From assembly GCA_947455845.1 (NCBI GenBank), contig CANGQE010000040.1:1-8992 (forward strand): a stretch of DNA of 8,992 bases, in the 5' to 3' direction. The stretch is from Rickettsiales bacterium (lineage in GTDB: Bacteria; Pseudomonadota; Alphaproteobacteria; Rickettsiales; UBA1997). This document shows, in pieces, positions 1-6,144 of this stretch (its first letter is position 1; each line of letters begins with the position of its first letter). The position numbers and the translations under genes are program-made. Below the pieces are notes generated by a model. It saw only the letters and a program-made list of their open reading frames with translations, was not told the origin of the DNA and did not search any database.

Positions 1-41
1 CCGCTCGACCAGCGGGTTGCGGGCTGTGGGCTGCGAGTTGT
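1..41. repeat. Dispersed repeat end plus degenerate G-rich heptads
   Basis: Bases 1-19 (CCGCTCGACCAGCGGGTTG) are the exact reverse complement of 8921-8939 near the other end of the window, so two inverted copies of a dispersed repeat lie about 8.9 kb apart. Bases 14-41 read as four degenerate 7-bp units: GGGTTGC, GGGCTGT, GGGCTGC, GAGTTGT. The sequence lies just past the stop codon of the last pilin gene (minus strand). Whether it ends transcription is not visible; there is no T-tract. Confidence 0.7.
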
Positions 42-42
42 A

Positions 43-855
43 TCACTTCAAATTAGAACCCGTAGTAATATTAGGATGAGTAATCGTCAGAGCCTGATTA
101 TCCATCAATAAATTATCCCGACTTTTGTAAAAAATTATATCGTCAAACACTGTACTGCGCTCTGTAGAGGCCGTAAGTGTATTGGTGAAACTAGCGGTTT
201 TTGCAAGGTTATTAAAAGTAGTTGCGTCATTGGACATCTCATCAGTATCAGCCGTAACAGTATTTTGTGCATCAGAGTTCGACCCGAAAGAACTACTTTG
301 ATTAGCACCATAACTAACCAAAACAAACATTTGAGAAGTTGCAACTGTTGAAAGCGCACCAGCGGTATATTTTTGAATAGTAATGCTGCCGCTAGTAGAA
401 GTGAAGGTGGCGCTATCGGTAAAACTTTTATCGACAAAATAAGCAATTTTATTACCAAACCCATCTTCACCAACACTGCTTCTTAGACCCAAGGTTTTAA
501 TCGGAACCATGCCATAAACTAAGTTCGTACCTCCGGCATAAACTCCCGTTCCTGCCGTGCAATCTCCGGCCGTAGTTCCTTCAACTCCATAATTACTATC
601 CGACGATTTAACCGCTGTAATTGACGCCGGACAAGGCATTCTTTTATTTGCCACCGCGTAACTTCCTAAGGCTTTGTAAATTTCATTAATGCGATCATTA
701 GTAACTTTTACTTTATTATTACCAACCTTCCCTCCCGACACCGATAAAACTCCGGCAGCAATTATAGACGCTACCACAATTATCACCGAAAGCTCGGTAA
801 GACTAAAAGCCTTGGGTCTTTTTTTATGCAATGAATTTTTGATTTGAGCTGTCAT
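43..855 (-). CDS. Prepilin-like protein, short paralog (third of a tandem triplet)
   Basis: This is a 270-residue protein with a type IV prepilin N-terminus: a basic leader (residues 1-16, ending KKRPKA), then FSLTELSV and a hydrophobic helix to about residue 38. The predicted peptidase cut is A16/F17, with Glu at mature position 5 (E21); Ala replaces the usual Gly at -1. Residues 73-145 carry MPCPASI, NLVYGMVPIKTLGL and EDGFGNKIAYFVDKSF, shared with the two upstream paralogs. Residues 177-245 keep the later shared blocks (FVLVSYGANQ, FDDIIFYKSR). It lacks the C-terminal cysteine module of its paralogs and ends in about 25 unrelated residues; only C75 and C99 remain. Its ATG directly follows the TAA of the preceding gene (TAAATG on the minus strand), which suggests translational coupling. 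The likely role is an inner-membrane-inserted pilin or pseudopilin of a type IV pilus, type II secretion or DNA-uptake machine; which one cannot be decided here. Confidence 0.85.
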   Translation of the reverse strand: MTAQIKNSLHKKRPKAFSLTELSVIIVVASIIAAGVLSVSGGKVGNNKVKVTNDRINEIYKALGSYAVANKRMPCPASITAVKSSDSNYGVEGTTAGDCTAGTGVYAGGTNLVYGMVPIKTLGLRSSVGEDGFGNKIAYFVDKSFTDSATFTSTSGSITIQKYTAGALSTVATSQMFVLVSYGANQSSSFGSNSDAQNTVTADTDEMSNDATTFNNLAKTASFTNTLTASTERSTVFDDIIFYKSRDNLLMDNQALTITHPNITTGSNLK

Positions 856-1824
856 TTACGCAGTACAAGGATTGATTGCAAAAGATTGCCACACGCCAAA
901 AGCACCGCATCTTCTTGTCGGATATTGAGTGGTAGTTCGGTATCCCGCCGGACAGATTGTAGTAGAAGTTACTATTTGATCGTAAGAACCTTGAGGAAAT
1001 GTGTAGCTGGCAGCACCTCCATAATTCAAACTCAGAGTTCCTGCTTGGCAGTAAATTGTGGAAAAGGCATTAAAATCGAGCACCAAAGAATTTCTGGTTT
1101 TAAAAAAAACTATGTCGTCAAAGAAGTCACTGTTTTTGGCATCAGCAATTAGAATATTGTCAAAGTTTGGGCTGGTTAAATCATCTAAGTCGTTACTCAT
1201 TTCCGAACTATCAATTGATCTGGTATTTTGTGTGGCTGAGTTATTGGCGAAAGCACCAGACTTGTTAGAACCATGACTTACCAGCGCAAAAATTGCATCA
1301 TCTGTATTAGTGTGAGTAGCACTTCCCGGAATCTCATTAACAGTCATAGTTCCTGTAGCAAGAGCCGTGGTTCCAAAATTACTACCGGTAAAATTTTTAT
1401 CGACGATGTAAGCAATCTTATTTTCAAAACCGTCTTCCGCCATATCGTTGGAAAGTCCTAAAGTTTTGACGGGAACCATTCCGTAAACTAGATTAGTGGC
1501 TCCCGAAGCAGGATTACAAACTCCGGTAGCGCTACAATCTCCGGAAGAAGCACAAGCTCCTGCAACACCAGCCGAAGTACCGTAAGTGGCGTCACTTGCC
1601 TTAACTGCAATGATTGACGCCGGACAAGGCAAAGTACCATTAATCAGCAAATAATTTCCCAACGCCTTGTAAATTTCTGCCATGCGATCTTTGGTCACTT
1701 TGATCCGTGCATTATTAAGAGCGCTGACTGAGGCTGATAAAGATCCCGTAATCAGAATCGAAATAATTATAATTACGATTGAAAGCTCAATTAAACTGAA
1801 GGCGGTTTTTTGGTTTTTTGTCAT
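856..1824 (-). CDS. Prepilin-like protein with C-terminal cysteine module (second of triplet)
   Basis: This 322-residue prepilin has a short leader MTKNQKTA, a predicted cut at A8/F9, mature FSLIELSI with Glu5 (E13), and a hydrophobic helix to about residue 30. The central domain contains LPCPASIIAVK (65-75), a cysteine cluster C91/C97/C103, NLVYGMVPVKTLGL (111-124), EDGFENKIAYIVDKNF (130-145) and FDDIVFFKTRN (235-245). A final segment, about residues 255-322, holds C259, C291, C306 and C320 in the pattern CPAGY...RRCGAFGVW...PC; this looks like a small disulfide-stabilised surface module, which is an inference. It is closest to the gene just upstream, including near-identical DNA stretches. 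That gene's stop lies 13 nt before this ATG, so the two are probably co-transcribed. No Shine-Dalgarno sequence is visible. The envelope location is well supported; the exact machine is unknown. Confidence 0.87.
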   Translation of the reverse strand: MTKNQKTAFSLIELSIVIIIISILITGSLSASVSALNNARIKVTKDRMAEIYKALGNYLLINGTLPCPASIIAVKASDATYGTSAGVAGACASSGDCSATGVCNPASGATNLVYGMVPVKTLGLSNDMAEDGFENKIAYIVDKNFTGSNFGTTALATGTMTVNEIPGSATHTNTDDAIFALVSHGSNKSGAFANNSATQNTRSIDSSEMSNDLDDLTSPNFDNILIADAKNSDFFDDIVFFKTRNSLVLDFNAFSTIYCQAGTLSLNYGGAASYTFPQGSYDQIVTSTTICPAGYRTTTQYPTRRCGAFGVWQSFAINPCTA

Positions 1825-1837
1825 TTAGTTTTGTTTA

Positions 1838-2854
1838 TTAGATATTAGCACAAGGTGCAATTATGCCGGTTTCCCAAGTTCCGAAAGCACCACATCTTCT
1901 TGTTGGATAGTTAGTTCTAATTAAATAATCCGCAGGACATTGCGTATCAGCCGCCACTACCTGATCATAATGAGCCTGTGGCCAATAATAAGTATTAACT
2001 CCGCCATAATTAAGGCTCAAGCCATTGCCGCTTCCCGAACAAGGAATAGCTACAAAAGCATTAAAATCTGAAACTATGGCGTTTCTGGTTTTATAAAAAA
2101 CGATGTCATCAAAAACGTCGCTGCTATCGGCAGAGATATTTAAAATATTATTAAAGTTGGGCGAAGACAAACTATCCAGATCATTTTCAGTTTCGGTAGC
2201 ATCACTTGAGCGAGTAAATTGCGTTGAGGAATTAATTCCGAAAGATCCTGATTTATTACCACCGTAACTCACCAAGGCAAAGATGGCATCATCAGTATTA
2301 GTTTGCGTAACGCCTGTAGTTGGAATCTCGTTAATAGTAATCGTTGATGTAAATGGTGAAGTTCCAAAAGAGTCAGTACCAATATCGGGAACAACCGTGT
2401 CTTTGGTAAATCTCTTATCCACAATGTAAGCAATTTTATCTTCAAAGCCGTCTTCAGCAAAATCGTTACTTAAATTTAAAGCCTGAATCGGAACCATTCC
2501 GTAAACTAAATTAGTAGCTCCAACCGCAGGATTACAAACTCCGCTGGCGCTGCAATCTCCCGCCGTCGTGCAACTACCTTCAGCTCCCAAAGGCAATCCG
2601 TAATTAGCATCACCCGACTTTATGGCAATTATTGAGGCCGGACAAGGCAACTTACCATTAACTACTAAATATCTTCCCAAAGCTTTATAAATTTCTTTGA
2701 TGCGCTCGTTGGTAATTCTAACTTTAGCATTATTAGCCAAGTTAGTTGAAACCGACAAAACCCCCGAAATCATAATTGAGATAATGATGATCACGATGGA
2801 AAGCTCGATTAAGCTGTAAGCTTTATTGGGAATTTTTTTAGAGAAGGTTTTCAA
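1838..2854 (-). CDS. Prepilin-like protein with C-terminal cysteine module (first of triplet)
   Basis: This 338-residue protein has leader MKTFSKKIPNKA, a predicted prepilin peptidase cut at A12/Y13, mature YSLIELSI with Glu5 (E17), and a hydrophobic helix to about residue 36. The shared central blocks are KLPCPASIIAIK (68-79), C95/C101/C107, NLVYGMVPIQALNL (115-128), EDGFEDKIAYIVDKRF (134-149) and FDDIVFYKTRN (248-258). The C-terminal module has C272, C306, C321 and C335, with spacings close to those of the next paralog (31-33, 14 and 13 residues between cysteines). The only good start that gives a normal short leader is TTG at 2852-2854; no ATG lies suitably upstream. It is the promoter-proximal gene of the triplet. 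A weak -10-like TAAAAT (minus strand, 2885-2890) lies upstream without a convincing -35. Confidence 0.85.
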   Translation of the reverse strand: MKTFSKKIPNKAYSLIELSIVIIIISIMISGVLSVSTNLANNAKVRITNERIKEIYKALGRYLVVNGKLPCPASIIAIKSGDANYGLPLGAEGSCTTAGDCSASGVCNPAVGATNLVYGMVPIQALNLSNDFAEDGFEDKIAYIVDKRFTKDTVVPDIGTDSFGTSPFTSTITINEIPTTGVTQTNTDDAIFALVSYGGNKSGSFGINSSTQFTRSSDATETENDLDSLSSPNFNNILNISADSSDVFDDIVFYKTRNAIVSDFNAFVAIPCSGSGNGLSLNYGGVNTYYWPQAHYDQVVAADTQCPADYLIRTNYPTRRCGAFGTWETGIIAPCANI

Positions 2855-2895
2855 AATATTTTTAAAGTTTGAGAATTTTTTTCTATTTTAACCCC

Positions 2896-3047
2896 AATAC
2901 TACTTAAGAAATCTGCCTCAGAACCATGGACTCTAAGCTATTGTTAAATACCACCCCTTGTCACCCCGCACTTGCTGCGGGGTGACAAGGGGAGAGAATT
3001 ACAATAATACTAAAGTTTTTAGTTCTGAGGCAGATTTCCTAAGTATT
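2896..3047. repeat. 152-bp foldback with 26-29 bp inverted arms
   Basis: The left arm, 2896-2924, and the right arm, 3022-3047, are inverted copies. They share AATACT and AAATCTGCCTCAGAAC and differ by a 3-base gap and one substitution. The inner flanks show weaker complementarity, so the whole could fold as a long imperfect hairpin. A separate, perfect hairpin sits at its centre (2954-2992). It lies between the pilin promoter region and tRNA-Ala. The structure resembles a MITE or other non-autonomous palindromic element; no target-site duplication was recognised. With the promoter-like site it accounts for most of the gene-free interval 2855-3216. Confidence 0.8.
2954..2992. repeat. Perfect 17-bp hairpin, GC-rich, inside the foldback
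   Basis: CCCCTTGTCACCCCGCA (2954-2970), a CTTGC loop (2971-2975) and the exact complement (2976-2992) form a 17-bp stem. It is much more GC-rich than its surroundings. No T-run follows on either strand, so a classical Rho-independent terminator is unlikely. A nested palindromic element is the better reading. Confidence 0.85.
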
Positions 3048-3159
3048 ATTCGAGTTAATTTACAGGTACGACTAGGCCCAGTCAACGCTGTAAAAATTAA
3101 ATTACTGCAAAGAACTTACCAATCTCAAAAAAAAACTTTAATCTTTTCAAAAAAAGATT

Positions 3160-3187
3160 TTGACAATTCAATTACCCTTCCTATTTT
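3160..3187 (+). promoter_or_regulatory. Putative sigma-70-type promoter for tRNA-Ala
   Basis: TTGACA (3160-3165, consensus -35) is followed 16 bases later by TATTTT (3182-3187, -10-like). Initiation would fall near 3194, about 23 bases upstream of the mature tRNA 5' end at 3217, a reasonable 5' leader for RNase P processing. The prediction rests on sequence match only. Confidence 0.5.
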
Positions 3188-3216
3188 CCGCCACCTTGTT
3201 TGGTAAAAAAAACATT

Positions 3217-3292
3217 GGGGATATAGCTCAGTTGGTAGAGCACCTGCTTTGCAAGCAGGGGGTCAGCGGTTCGAACCCGCTTATCTCCACCA
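3217..3292 (+). tRNA. tRNA-Ala (anticodon UGC)
   Basis: A complete 76-nt cloverleaf with encoded CCA. The acceptor is GGGGATA/TATCTCC, including the G3-U70 wobble that is the alanine identity element. The D arm is GCTC/GAGC. The anticodon stem is CCTGC/GCAGG around loop TTTGCAA, with TGC at 3250-3252. The T arm is AGCGG-TTCGAAC-CCGCT. The gene stands alone here, not visibly inside an rRNA operon. Its last two bases double as the first bases of the palindrome that follows. Confidence 0.98.
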
Positions 3293-3376
3293 GCCTTCGC
3301 TCTTACGAGCTTCGGCTGGCAGGCCAGCCCCGTCAGGGGATGAAATGTCAGACGGAGACCGTTAGAGCGAAGGCTG
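3291..3376. repeat. 86-bp palindromic element abutting the tRNA 3' end
   Basis: CAGCCTTCGCTCTTAC (3291-3306) pairs with GTTAGAGCGAAGGCTG (3361-3376) with one mismatch in 16 bp. Inside are further small dyads: GGCTGGCAGGCCAGCC (3314-3329) and CCGTC/GACGG (3330-3334 with 3351-3355). The left arm starts within the CCA of tRNA-Ala. The element may help define the tRNA 3' end, or may have inserted exactly at the tRNA terminus. More small dyads follow, for example CATCC/GGATG around 3418-3434, up to the GIY-YIG gene. Confidence 0.8.
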
Positions 3377-3457
3377 CCCGCCGTAGCTCATGAATTTTAA
3401 ACTCAGAGCTTTTGTTCATCCAAAGCGAAGGATGGCTTTACCAACAGACTCATACTA

Positions 3458-3479
3458 TTTTCTTATCACCATAAGAAAA
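3458..3479 (+). promoter_or_regulatory. Hairpin touching the GIY-YIG start codon
   Basis: TTTTCTTAT (3458-3466) and ATAAGAAAA (3471-3479) form a perfect 9-bp stem with a CACC loop. Its last base is the A of the ATG at 3479. In mRNA this AT-rich hairpin would cover the ribosome landing region, so it might limit translation. It could equally be the edge of the neighbouring palindromic sequence. The regulatory role is inference. Confidence 0.45.
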
Positions 3480-3718
3480 TGCATTACACCTACATCCTCA
3501 AATCCATATCTACTCCTTCTCAGATCTATATTGGTTTCACTTCAGATCTTAAACAAAGATTGATTGATCACAACTCCGGCAAATCACCTCACACCAACAA
3601 ATTCAAGCCTTGGCAGCTAGATTTTTACTGTGCTTTTAACGTTCAGGAAAAAGCCATAGATTTTGAAAAATATCTTAAGTCCGGATCGGGAAGATCTTTC
3701 GCTAAAAACCATTTTTAA
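3479..3718 (+). CDS. GIY-YIG domain protein (UvrC N-terminal/URI type small nuclease)
   Basis: This 79-residue protein is a stand-alone GIY-YIG nuclease domain of the usual small size. YTYILKS (3-9) supplies the first motif, IYIGFTSDLKQRLIDHN (16-32) the second with Y17-I18-G19 and R27, and FEKYLKSGSGR (62-72) the expected glutamate (E63). The family uses this fold for metal-dependent DNA strand cleavage. The cellular role of single-domain members is poorly known, and none can be assigned from sequence. The gene sits among palindromic repeats downstream of a tRNA and ends about 60 bases before a bidirectional terminator. The ATG is preceded by a hairpin and no Shine-Dalgarno sequence. The length fits the family, so I do not regard it as truncated. 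Confidence 0.9.
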   Translation: MHYTYILKSISTPSQIYIGFTSDLKQRLIDHNSGKSPHTNKFKPWQLDFYCAFNVQEKAIDFEKYLKSGSGRSFAKNHF

Positions 3719-3779
3719 ATTTAACAATTAGTGCCAGAGTGGTCCGGCTACTTTTTTAAACCCGACCAACGAATAAATA

Positions 3780-3817
3780 AAAATGCCGGCTTAGAATTTC
3801 TTCTAAGTCGGCATTTT
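3780..3817. terminator. Bidirectional Rho-independent terminator
   Basis: AAAATGCCGGCTTAGAA (3780-3796), a TTTC loop and TTCTAAGTCGGCATTTT (3801-3817) form a 17-bp stem with a single mismatch that can form a G-U wobble. A/T tracts on both sides serve both strands. It lies between the convergent GIY-YIG gene (plus) and the Gly/Gln-rich gene (minus), exactly where a shared terminator is expected. Confidence 0.9.
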
Positions 3818-3843
3818 ATTTACGTTACTTTTTTAAGTTAGAA

Positions 3844-4158
3844 TTATTGTCCGCCACCTTGTTTTCCTCCTTGTGGGCCACCTTGTGGACCACCATTTGG
3901 CCCACGGGGAGGAGGTCCGCCTTGTGGACAGCCTTGAGGGCCATTATTCATTTGCTGTTGTCCATCTTGTTGCGGGCCGCCCTGAGGACCACCCTGCTTT
4001 CCACCTTGTGGGCCACCTTGAGGATGCATTTGAGCAGAATTATTCATTTGTTGCGGTCCGCCTCCGCCCATTGGAGCTGCACTAGGAGCTGGCGATTGAG
4101 CCAATGCTGACGCGGCCATCAAAGACATTGCCGTCGCAAGTTTCAGTAAATTTTTCAT
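3844..4158 (-). CDS. Small secreted Gly/Gln/Pro-rich repeat protein, function unknown
   Basis: This 104-residue protein begins with a clear Sec-type signal peptide (MKNLLKLATAMSLMAASALA, residues 1-20, predicted cleavage after ALA). The remainder is low-complexity and probably disordered, with PQGG/GPQGGKQGG units. Two imperfect halves are visible, each opening with QQMNN (residues 36-40 and 68-72), so the protein looks internally duplicated. A single cysteine, C77, lies in PQGCPQGG. No enzymatic motif is present and I do not recognise a named family. Export to the periplasm or surface is well supported; any matrix, adhesion or scaffold role would be a guess. The signal peptide, the shared terminator downstream and its own intergenic region upstream support a real gene over the antisense frames. 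Confidence 0.75.
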   Translation of the reverse strand: MKNLLKLATAMSLMAASALAQSPAPSAAPMGGGGPQQMNNSAQMHPQGGPQGGKQGGPQGGPQQDGQQQMNNGPQGCPQGGPPPRGPNGGPQGGPQGGKQGGGQ

Positions 4159-4308
4159 ATTATTTTGAATTATTTTACGGGAAAAAGTTCGGGCTTTACA
4201 GTCGAACTTAAAGAGAAAGCTATTTTTTAGTTTCTGCTTAGCAACTGAGTTTTCGGTAAAAAAAATAGACAGCGGATTTTTGTTTCAAATGAGCAACAAT
4301 CTCGATCT

Positions 4309-4365
4309 AAAGCCCTCTTTGAAAAAGAGGGTGGATGATCGCGACAGCGATCAGACGGGTGATTT
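4309..4365 (+). repeat. Modular two-hairpin palindromic element, copy 1
   Basis: The order is hairpin A (CCCTCTTT-GAA-AAAGAGGG, 4313-4331), spacer TGGAT, hairpin B (GATCGC-GACA-GCGATC, 4337-4352), spacer AGAC, and tail GGGTGATTT (4357-4365). The same order and similar A, spacer and tail sequences appear inside cysS at 8479-8530, with a different hairpin B. The 23 bases at 4309-4331 are the exact complement of 4420-4442. The element lies in the gene-free stretch 4159-4469, where I see nothing else certain. Confidence 0.85.
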
Positions 4366-4386
4366 TCCTATCACTTGCTCACTCTT

Positions 4387-4442
4387 AAATCACCCTTCCG
4401 CCGCTTTCAGCGGCTCCCTCCCTCTTTTTCAAAGAGGGCTTT
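4387..4442 (-). repeat. Modular two-hairpin palindromic element, copy 2 (inverted)
   Basis: Read on the minus strand, this has the same hairpin A as copy 1 (4420-4442), spacer AGGGA, a new hairpin B (GCCGCT-GAA-AGCGGC, 4400-4414), and the same GGGTGATTT tail (plus-strand AAATCACCC at 4387-4395). Copies 1 and 2 face each other across a 21-base centre (4366-4386), so the 134-bp unit 4309-4442 is one large inverted repeat. It lies between the Gly/Gln-rich gene's upstream region and the 3' end of aroC, about 27 bases past the aroC stop. Confidence 0.85.
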
Positions 4443-4469
4443 TTCGCACATTTATCTTTACAAAGAAAC

Positions 4470-5537
4470 CTACTTCCCACGTGCTTTTTGCAAGCATAAA
4501 AAATCAGCCAAAACACAAGCTAGCATCGCTTCGCCAACCGGCACAGCGCGAATTCCTACGCAAGGATCGTGGCGACCTTTAGTAATGATTTCGCAATTAT
4601 TGCCATTCACATCCACAGTTTTTCTCGGAATTAAAATCGAGCTCGTCGGCTTCACCGCAAAGCGCACCACAATATCTTGACCGGAAGAAATACCACCCAA
4701 CACTCCACCACTGTGGTTAGAAGAAAAATTTAACGCACTATTTTCCATCCACATTTCATCAGCAAGTTCAGAACCTTTTTTCGTTGCCGCTTCCATGCCC
4801 ATGCCGATTTCTACACCTTTCACGGCGTTAATCGACATCATTGCCGAAGCAATTTTAGCATCTAATTTATTGTAAATCGGCTCACCAAAACCAACGGGAA
4901 CATTTTTAGCAACCAGCTCAATCACTGCTCCTACCGAGTCTCCCGACTTTCTGATTTCCAGCAAATAATCTTCAAAATTTTTAGCAGCATTTTTATCAGG
5001 ACAGAAAAAATCATTTTGCTCGATTTCGGCAAAATCAATTTTCGTACGATCAATTTTTTTCTCACCGATCTGAGTTAAGTAACCGGTAATTTCAATTTTT
5101 TCCCGCTCTAAAACTTTACGTGCAACCGCACCCGCCGCAACTCGCATTGCCGTTTCGCGCGCCGATGATCTGCCGCCGCCACGGTAATCGCGAATGCCAT
5201 ATTTTTTGAAGTAAGTGTAATCAGCATGAGACGGACGAAACTTATCTTTAATGTCACCGTAATCGCCGCTTTTTTGATCTTCGTTAAAAATAACGAGACT
5301 GATCGGAGTGCCCGTAGTCTTACCATCAAAAACCCCTGAGAAAATTTTTACCCTATCTGATTCCTGACGCTGAGTAGTAAATTTTGATTGTCCGGGACGA
5401 CGCTTATCCAAATGTTTTTGAATATCTGCTTCATTCAATTCAATCAAAGAAGGACAGCCATCAACCACGCAGCCAATAGCCTCACCATGACTTTCGCCCC
5501 AAGTTGTAAAAGAAAAAATCTCGCCGAATCGGTTCAT
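4470..5537 (-). CDS. aroC: Chorismate synthase
   Basis: The enzyme converts 5-enolpyruvylshikimate-3-phosphate to chorismate, the last shikimate step, using reduced FMN in the cytosol. The 355-residue length is normal for the family. Three signatures are visible: WGESHGEAIGCVVDGCP (13-29, catalytic H17), GGGRSSARETAMRVAAGAVA (120-139) and GRHDPCVGIRAVPVGEAMLA (321-340). RPSHADYTYFKKYG (101-114) supplies the second conserved histidine, H104. I chose ATG 5535-5537 (MNRFGEIFSF), which fits the family start. The frame is open for another 35 codons upstream, but that stretch runs into a palindromic repeat and is not family sequence. The rest of the aromatic pathway is not in the window. The gene follows lptC on the same strand across a 136-bp spacer. 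No Shine-Dalgarno sequence is visible. Confidence 0.98.
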   Translation of the reverse strand: MNRFGEIFSFTTWGESHGEAIGCVVDGCPSLIELNEADIQKHLDKRRPGQSKFTTQRQESDRVKIFSGVFDGKTTGTPISLVIFNEDQKSGDYGDIKDKFRPSHADYTYFKKYGIRDYRGGGRSSARETAMRVAAGAVARKVLEREKIEITGYLTQIGEKKIDRTKIDFAEIEQNDFFCPDKNAAKNFEDYLLEIRKSGDSVGAVIELVAKNVPVGFGEPIYNKLDAKIASAMMSINAVKGVEIGMGMEAATKKGSELADEMWMENSALNFSSNHSGGVLGGISSGQDIVVRFAVKPTSSILIPRKTVDVNGNNCEIITKGRHDPCVGIRAVPVGEAMLACVLADFLCLQKARGK

Positions 5538-5574
5538 AAAAATTAAGAATTTAGAGTTAGGATGGGAGTGCGTT

Positions 5575-5666
5575 AATAGATCCTGAAACAAGTTCAGGAT
5601 GACGGAGTCTTGTGGGAGAACGCCCCTCACTCTCAGCGTCATCCTGAACTTGTTTCAGGATCTATT
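5575..5666. repeat. Palindromic repeat family P30, copy 1
   Basis: The two 30-bp arms (5575-5604 and 5637-5666) are perfect reverse complements, starting AATAGATCCTGAAACAAG on the left. Each arm can fold by itself (ATCCTGAA-ACAAG-TTCAGGAT). The 32-base centre is unlike those of the other two copies. It lies 7 bases past the lptC stop codon and 37 bases before the aroC ATG. No T-tract follows, so it is not a canonical terminator. Confidence 0.95.
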
Positions 5667-5673
5667 CACAAAG

Positions 5674-6102
5674 CTAATTCTCCCCTTCCGTTTTGTTTAA
5701 AATTAAAATCGGATTTTTGGTAAAAACCAAATGATCTCCGCTTTCGTCAATTTTCAATTCTCCGGCCGTAATATTACCAACTTCGCCGGTTGCAAAAACA
5801 TCGTGTAAAAGTACTTCCTGCTCATCCTTATGCAAAGCCTTTTTGGCCTGAATGTGATAAACTTGTGTTTCATTATACTGAAATTGAATTCGCGGATTAG
5901 TCATTATTTTTTCAGTCTTAAAAGCTTCGGGATTCTTTTTATATTGGTTCACGATTTTAATCGTGCGGCTTTGGTTGAAAGCATAAAAGACGTAAACAAA
6001 AAGCCCCCCAATAATCGCGCAATAGCACAAGACGGTGAGGAAATTTTTAATCCGCAAATGCGATTTAAAGAGTTTTAGGATTTGTTGAGTTCTGAGATCC
6101 AT
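5674..6102 (-). CDS. lptC: LptC-like LPS export periplasmic bridge protein
   Basis: This 142-residue protein has a cytosolic start, one membrane helix (about residues 20-42, NFLTVLCYCAIIGGLFVYVF) and a periplasmic beta-rich domain. The domain carries MTNPRIQFQYNETQVYHIQA, then a stretch around EVLLHDVFATGEVGNITAGE and a final HLVFTKNPILIL. This pattern, a residual-peptide-like start, YxIxAxxA, and the repeated structure ending in ITAxxxxxD, matches LptC, which bridges the LptBFG transporter to LptA in LPS transport. It is shorter than E. coli LptC (about 190 residues), mostly in the C-terminal strands. The usual neighbours lptA and lptB are absent here. It lies between folB and aroC on the same strand, with P30 palindromes on both sides. 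Another OstA/LptC-fold protein is the main alternative. Confidence 0.75.
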   Translation of the reverse strand: MDLRTQQILKLFKSHLRIKNFLTVLCYCAIIGGLFVYVFYAFNQSRTIKIVNQYKKNPEAFKTEKIMTNPRIQFQYNETQVYHIQAKKALHKDEQEVLLHDVFATGEVGNITAGELKIDESGDHLVFTKNPILILNKTEGEN

Positions 6103-6144
6103 GGAAAAGATTAAAGAAATTAGGAATTAAGAATTGGGAATTAA

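Noticed and set aside
2958..3206. Open frame of 82 codons on the plus strand
   Set aside because: It begins inside the central hairpin, runs through the right foldback arm, overlaps the putative tRNA promoter and shows no recognisable motif or signal.
3160..3393. Open frame of 77 codons on the plus strand
   Set aside because: It reads through tRNA-Ala, giving the familiar false peptide DIAQLVEHLLCKQGVSGSNP, and then through a palindrome.
3730..3770. tRNA-like string GTGCCAGAGTGGTCCGGC
   Set aside because: The start resembles a Leu/Ser tRNA D region, but no acceptor, anticodon or T arm can be drawn.
3847..4110. Antisense open frames over the Gly/Gln-rich gene
   Set aside because: They are shadows of the low-complexity repeat; the minus frame has a clear signal peptide and a terminator.
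5538..5642. Upstream 35-codon extension of aroC
   Set aside because: It is translation of the P30 palindrome (peptide VILNLFQDLL), and family alignment from memory starts at MNRFGEIFSF.
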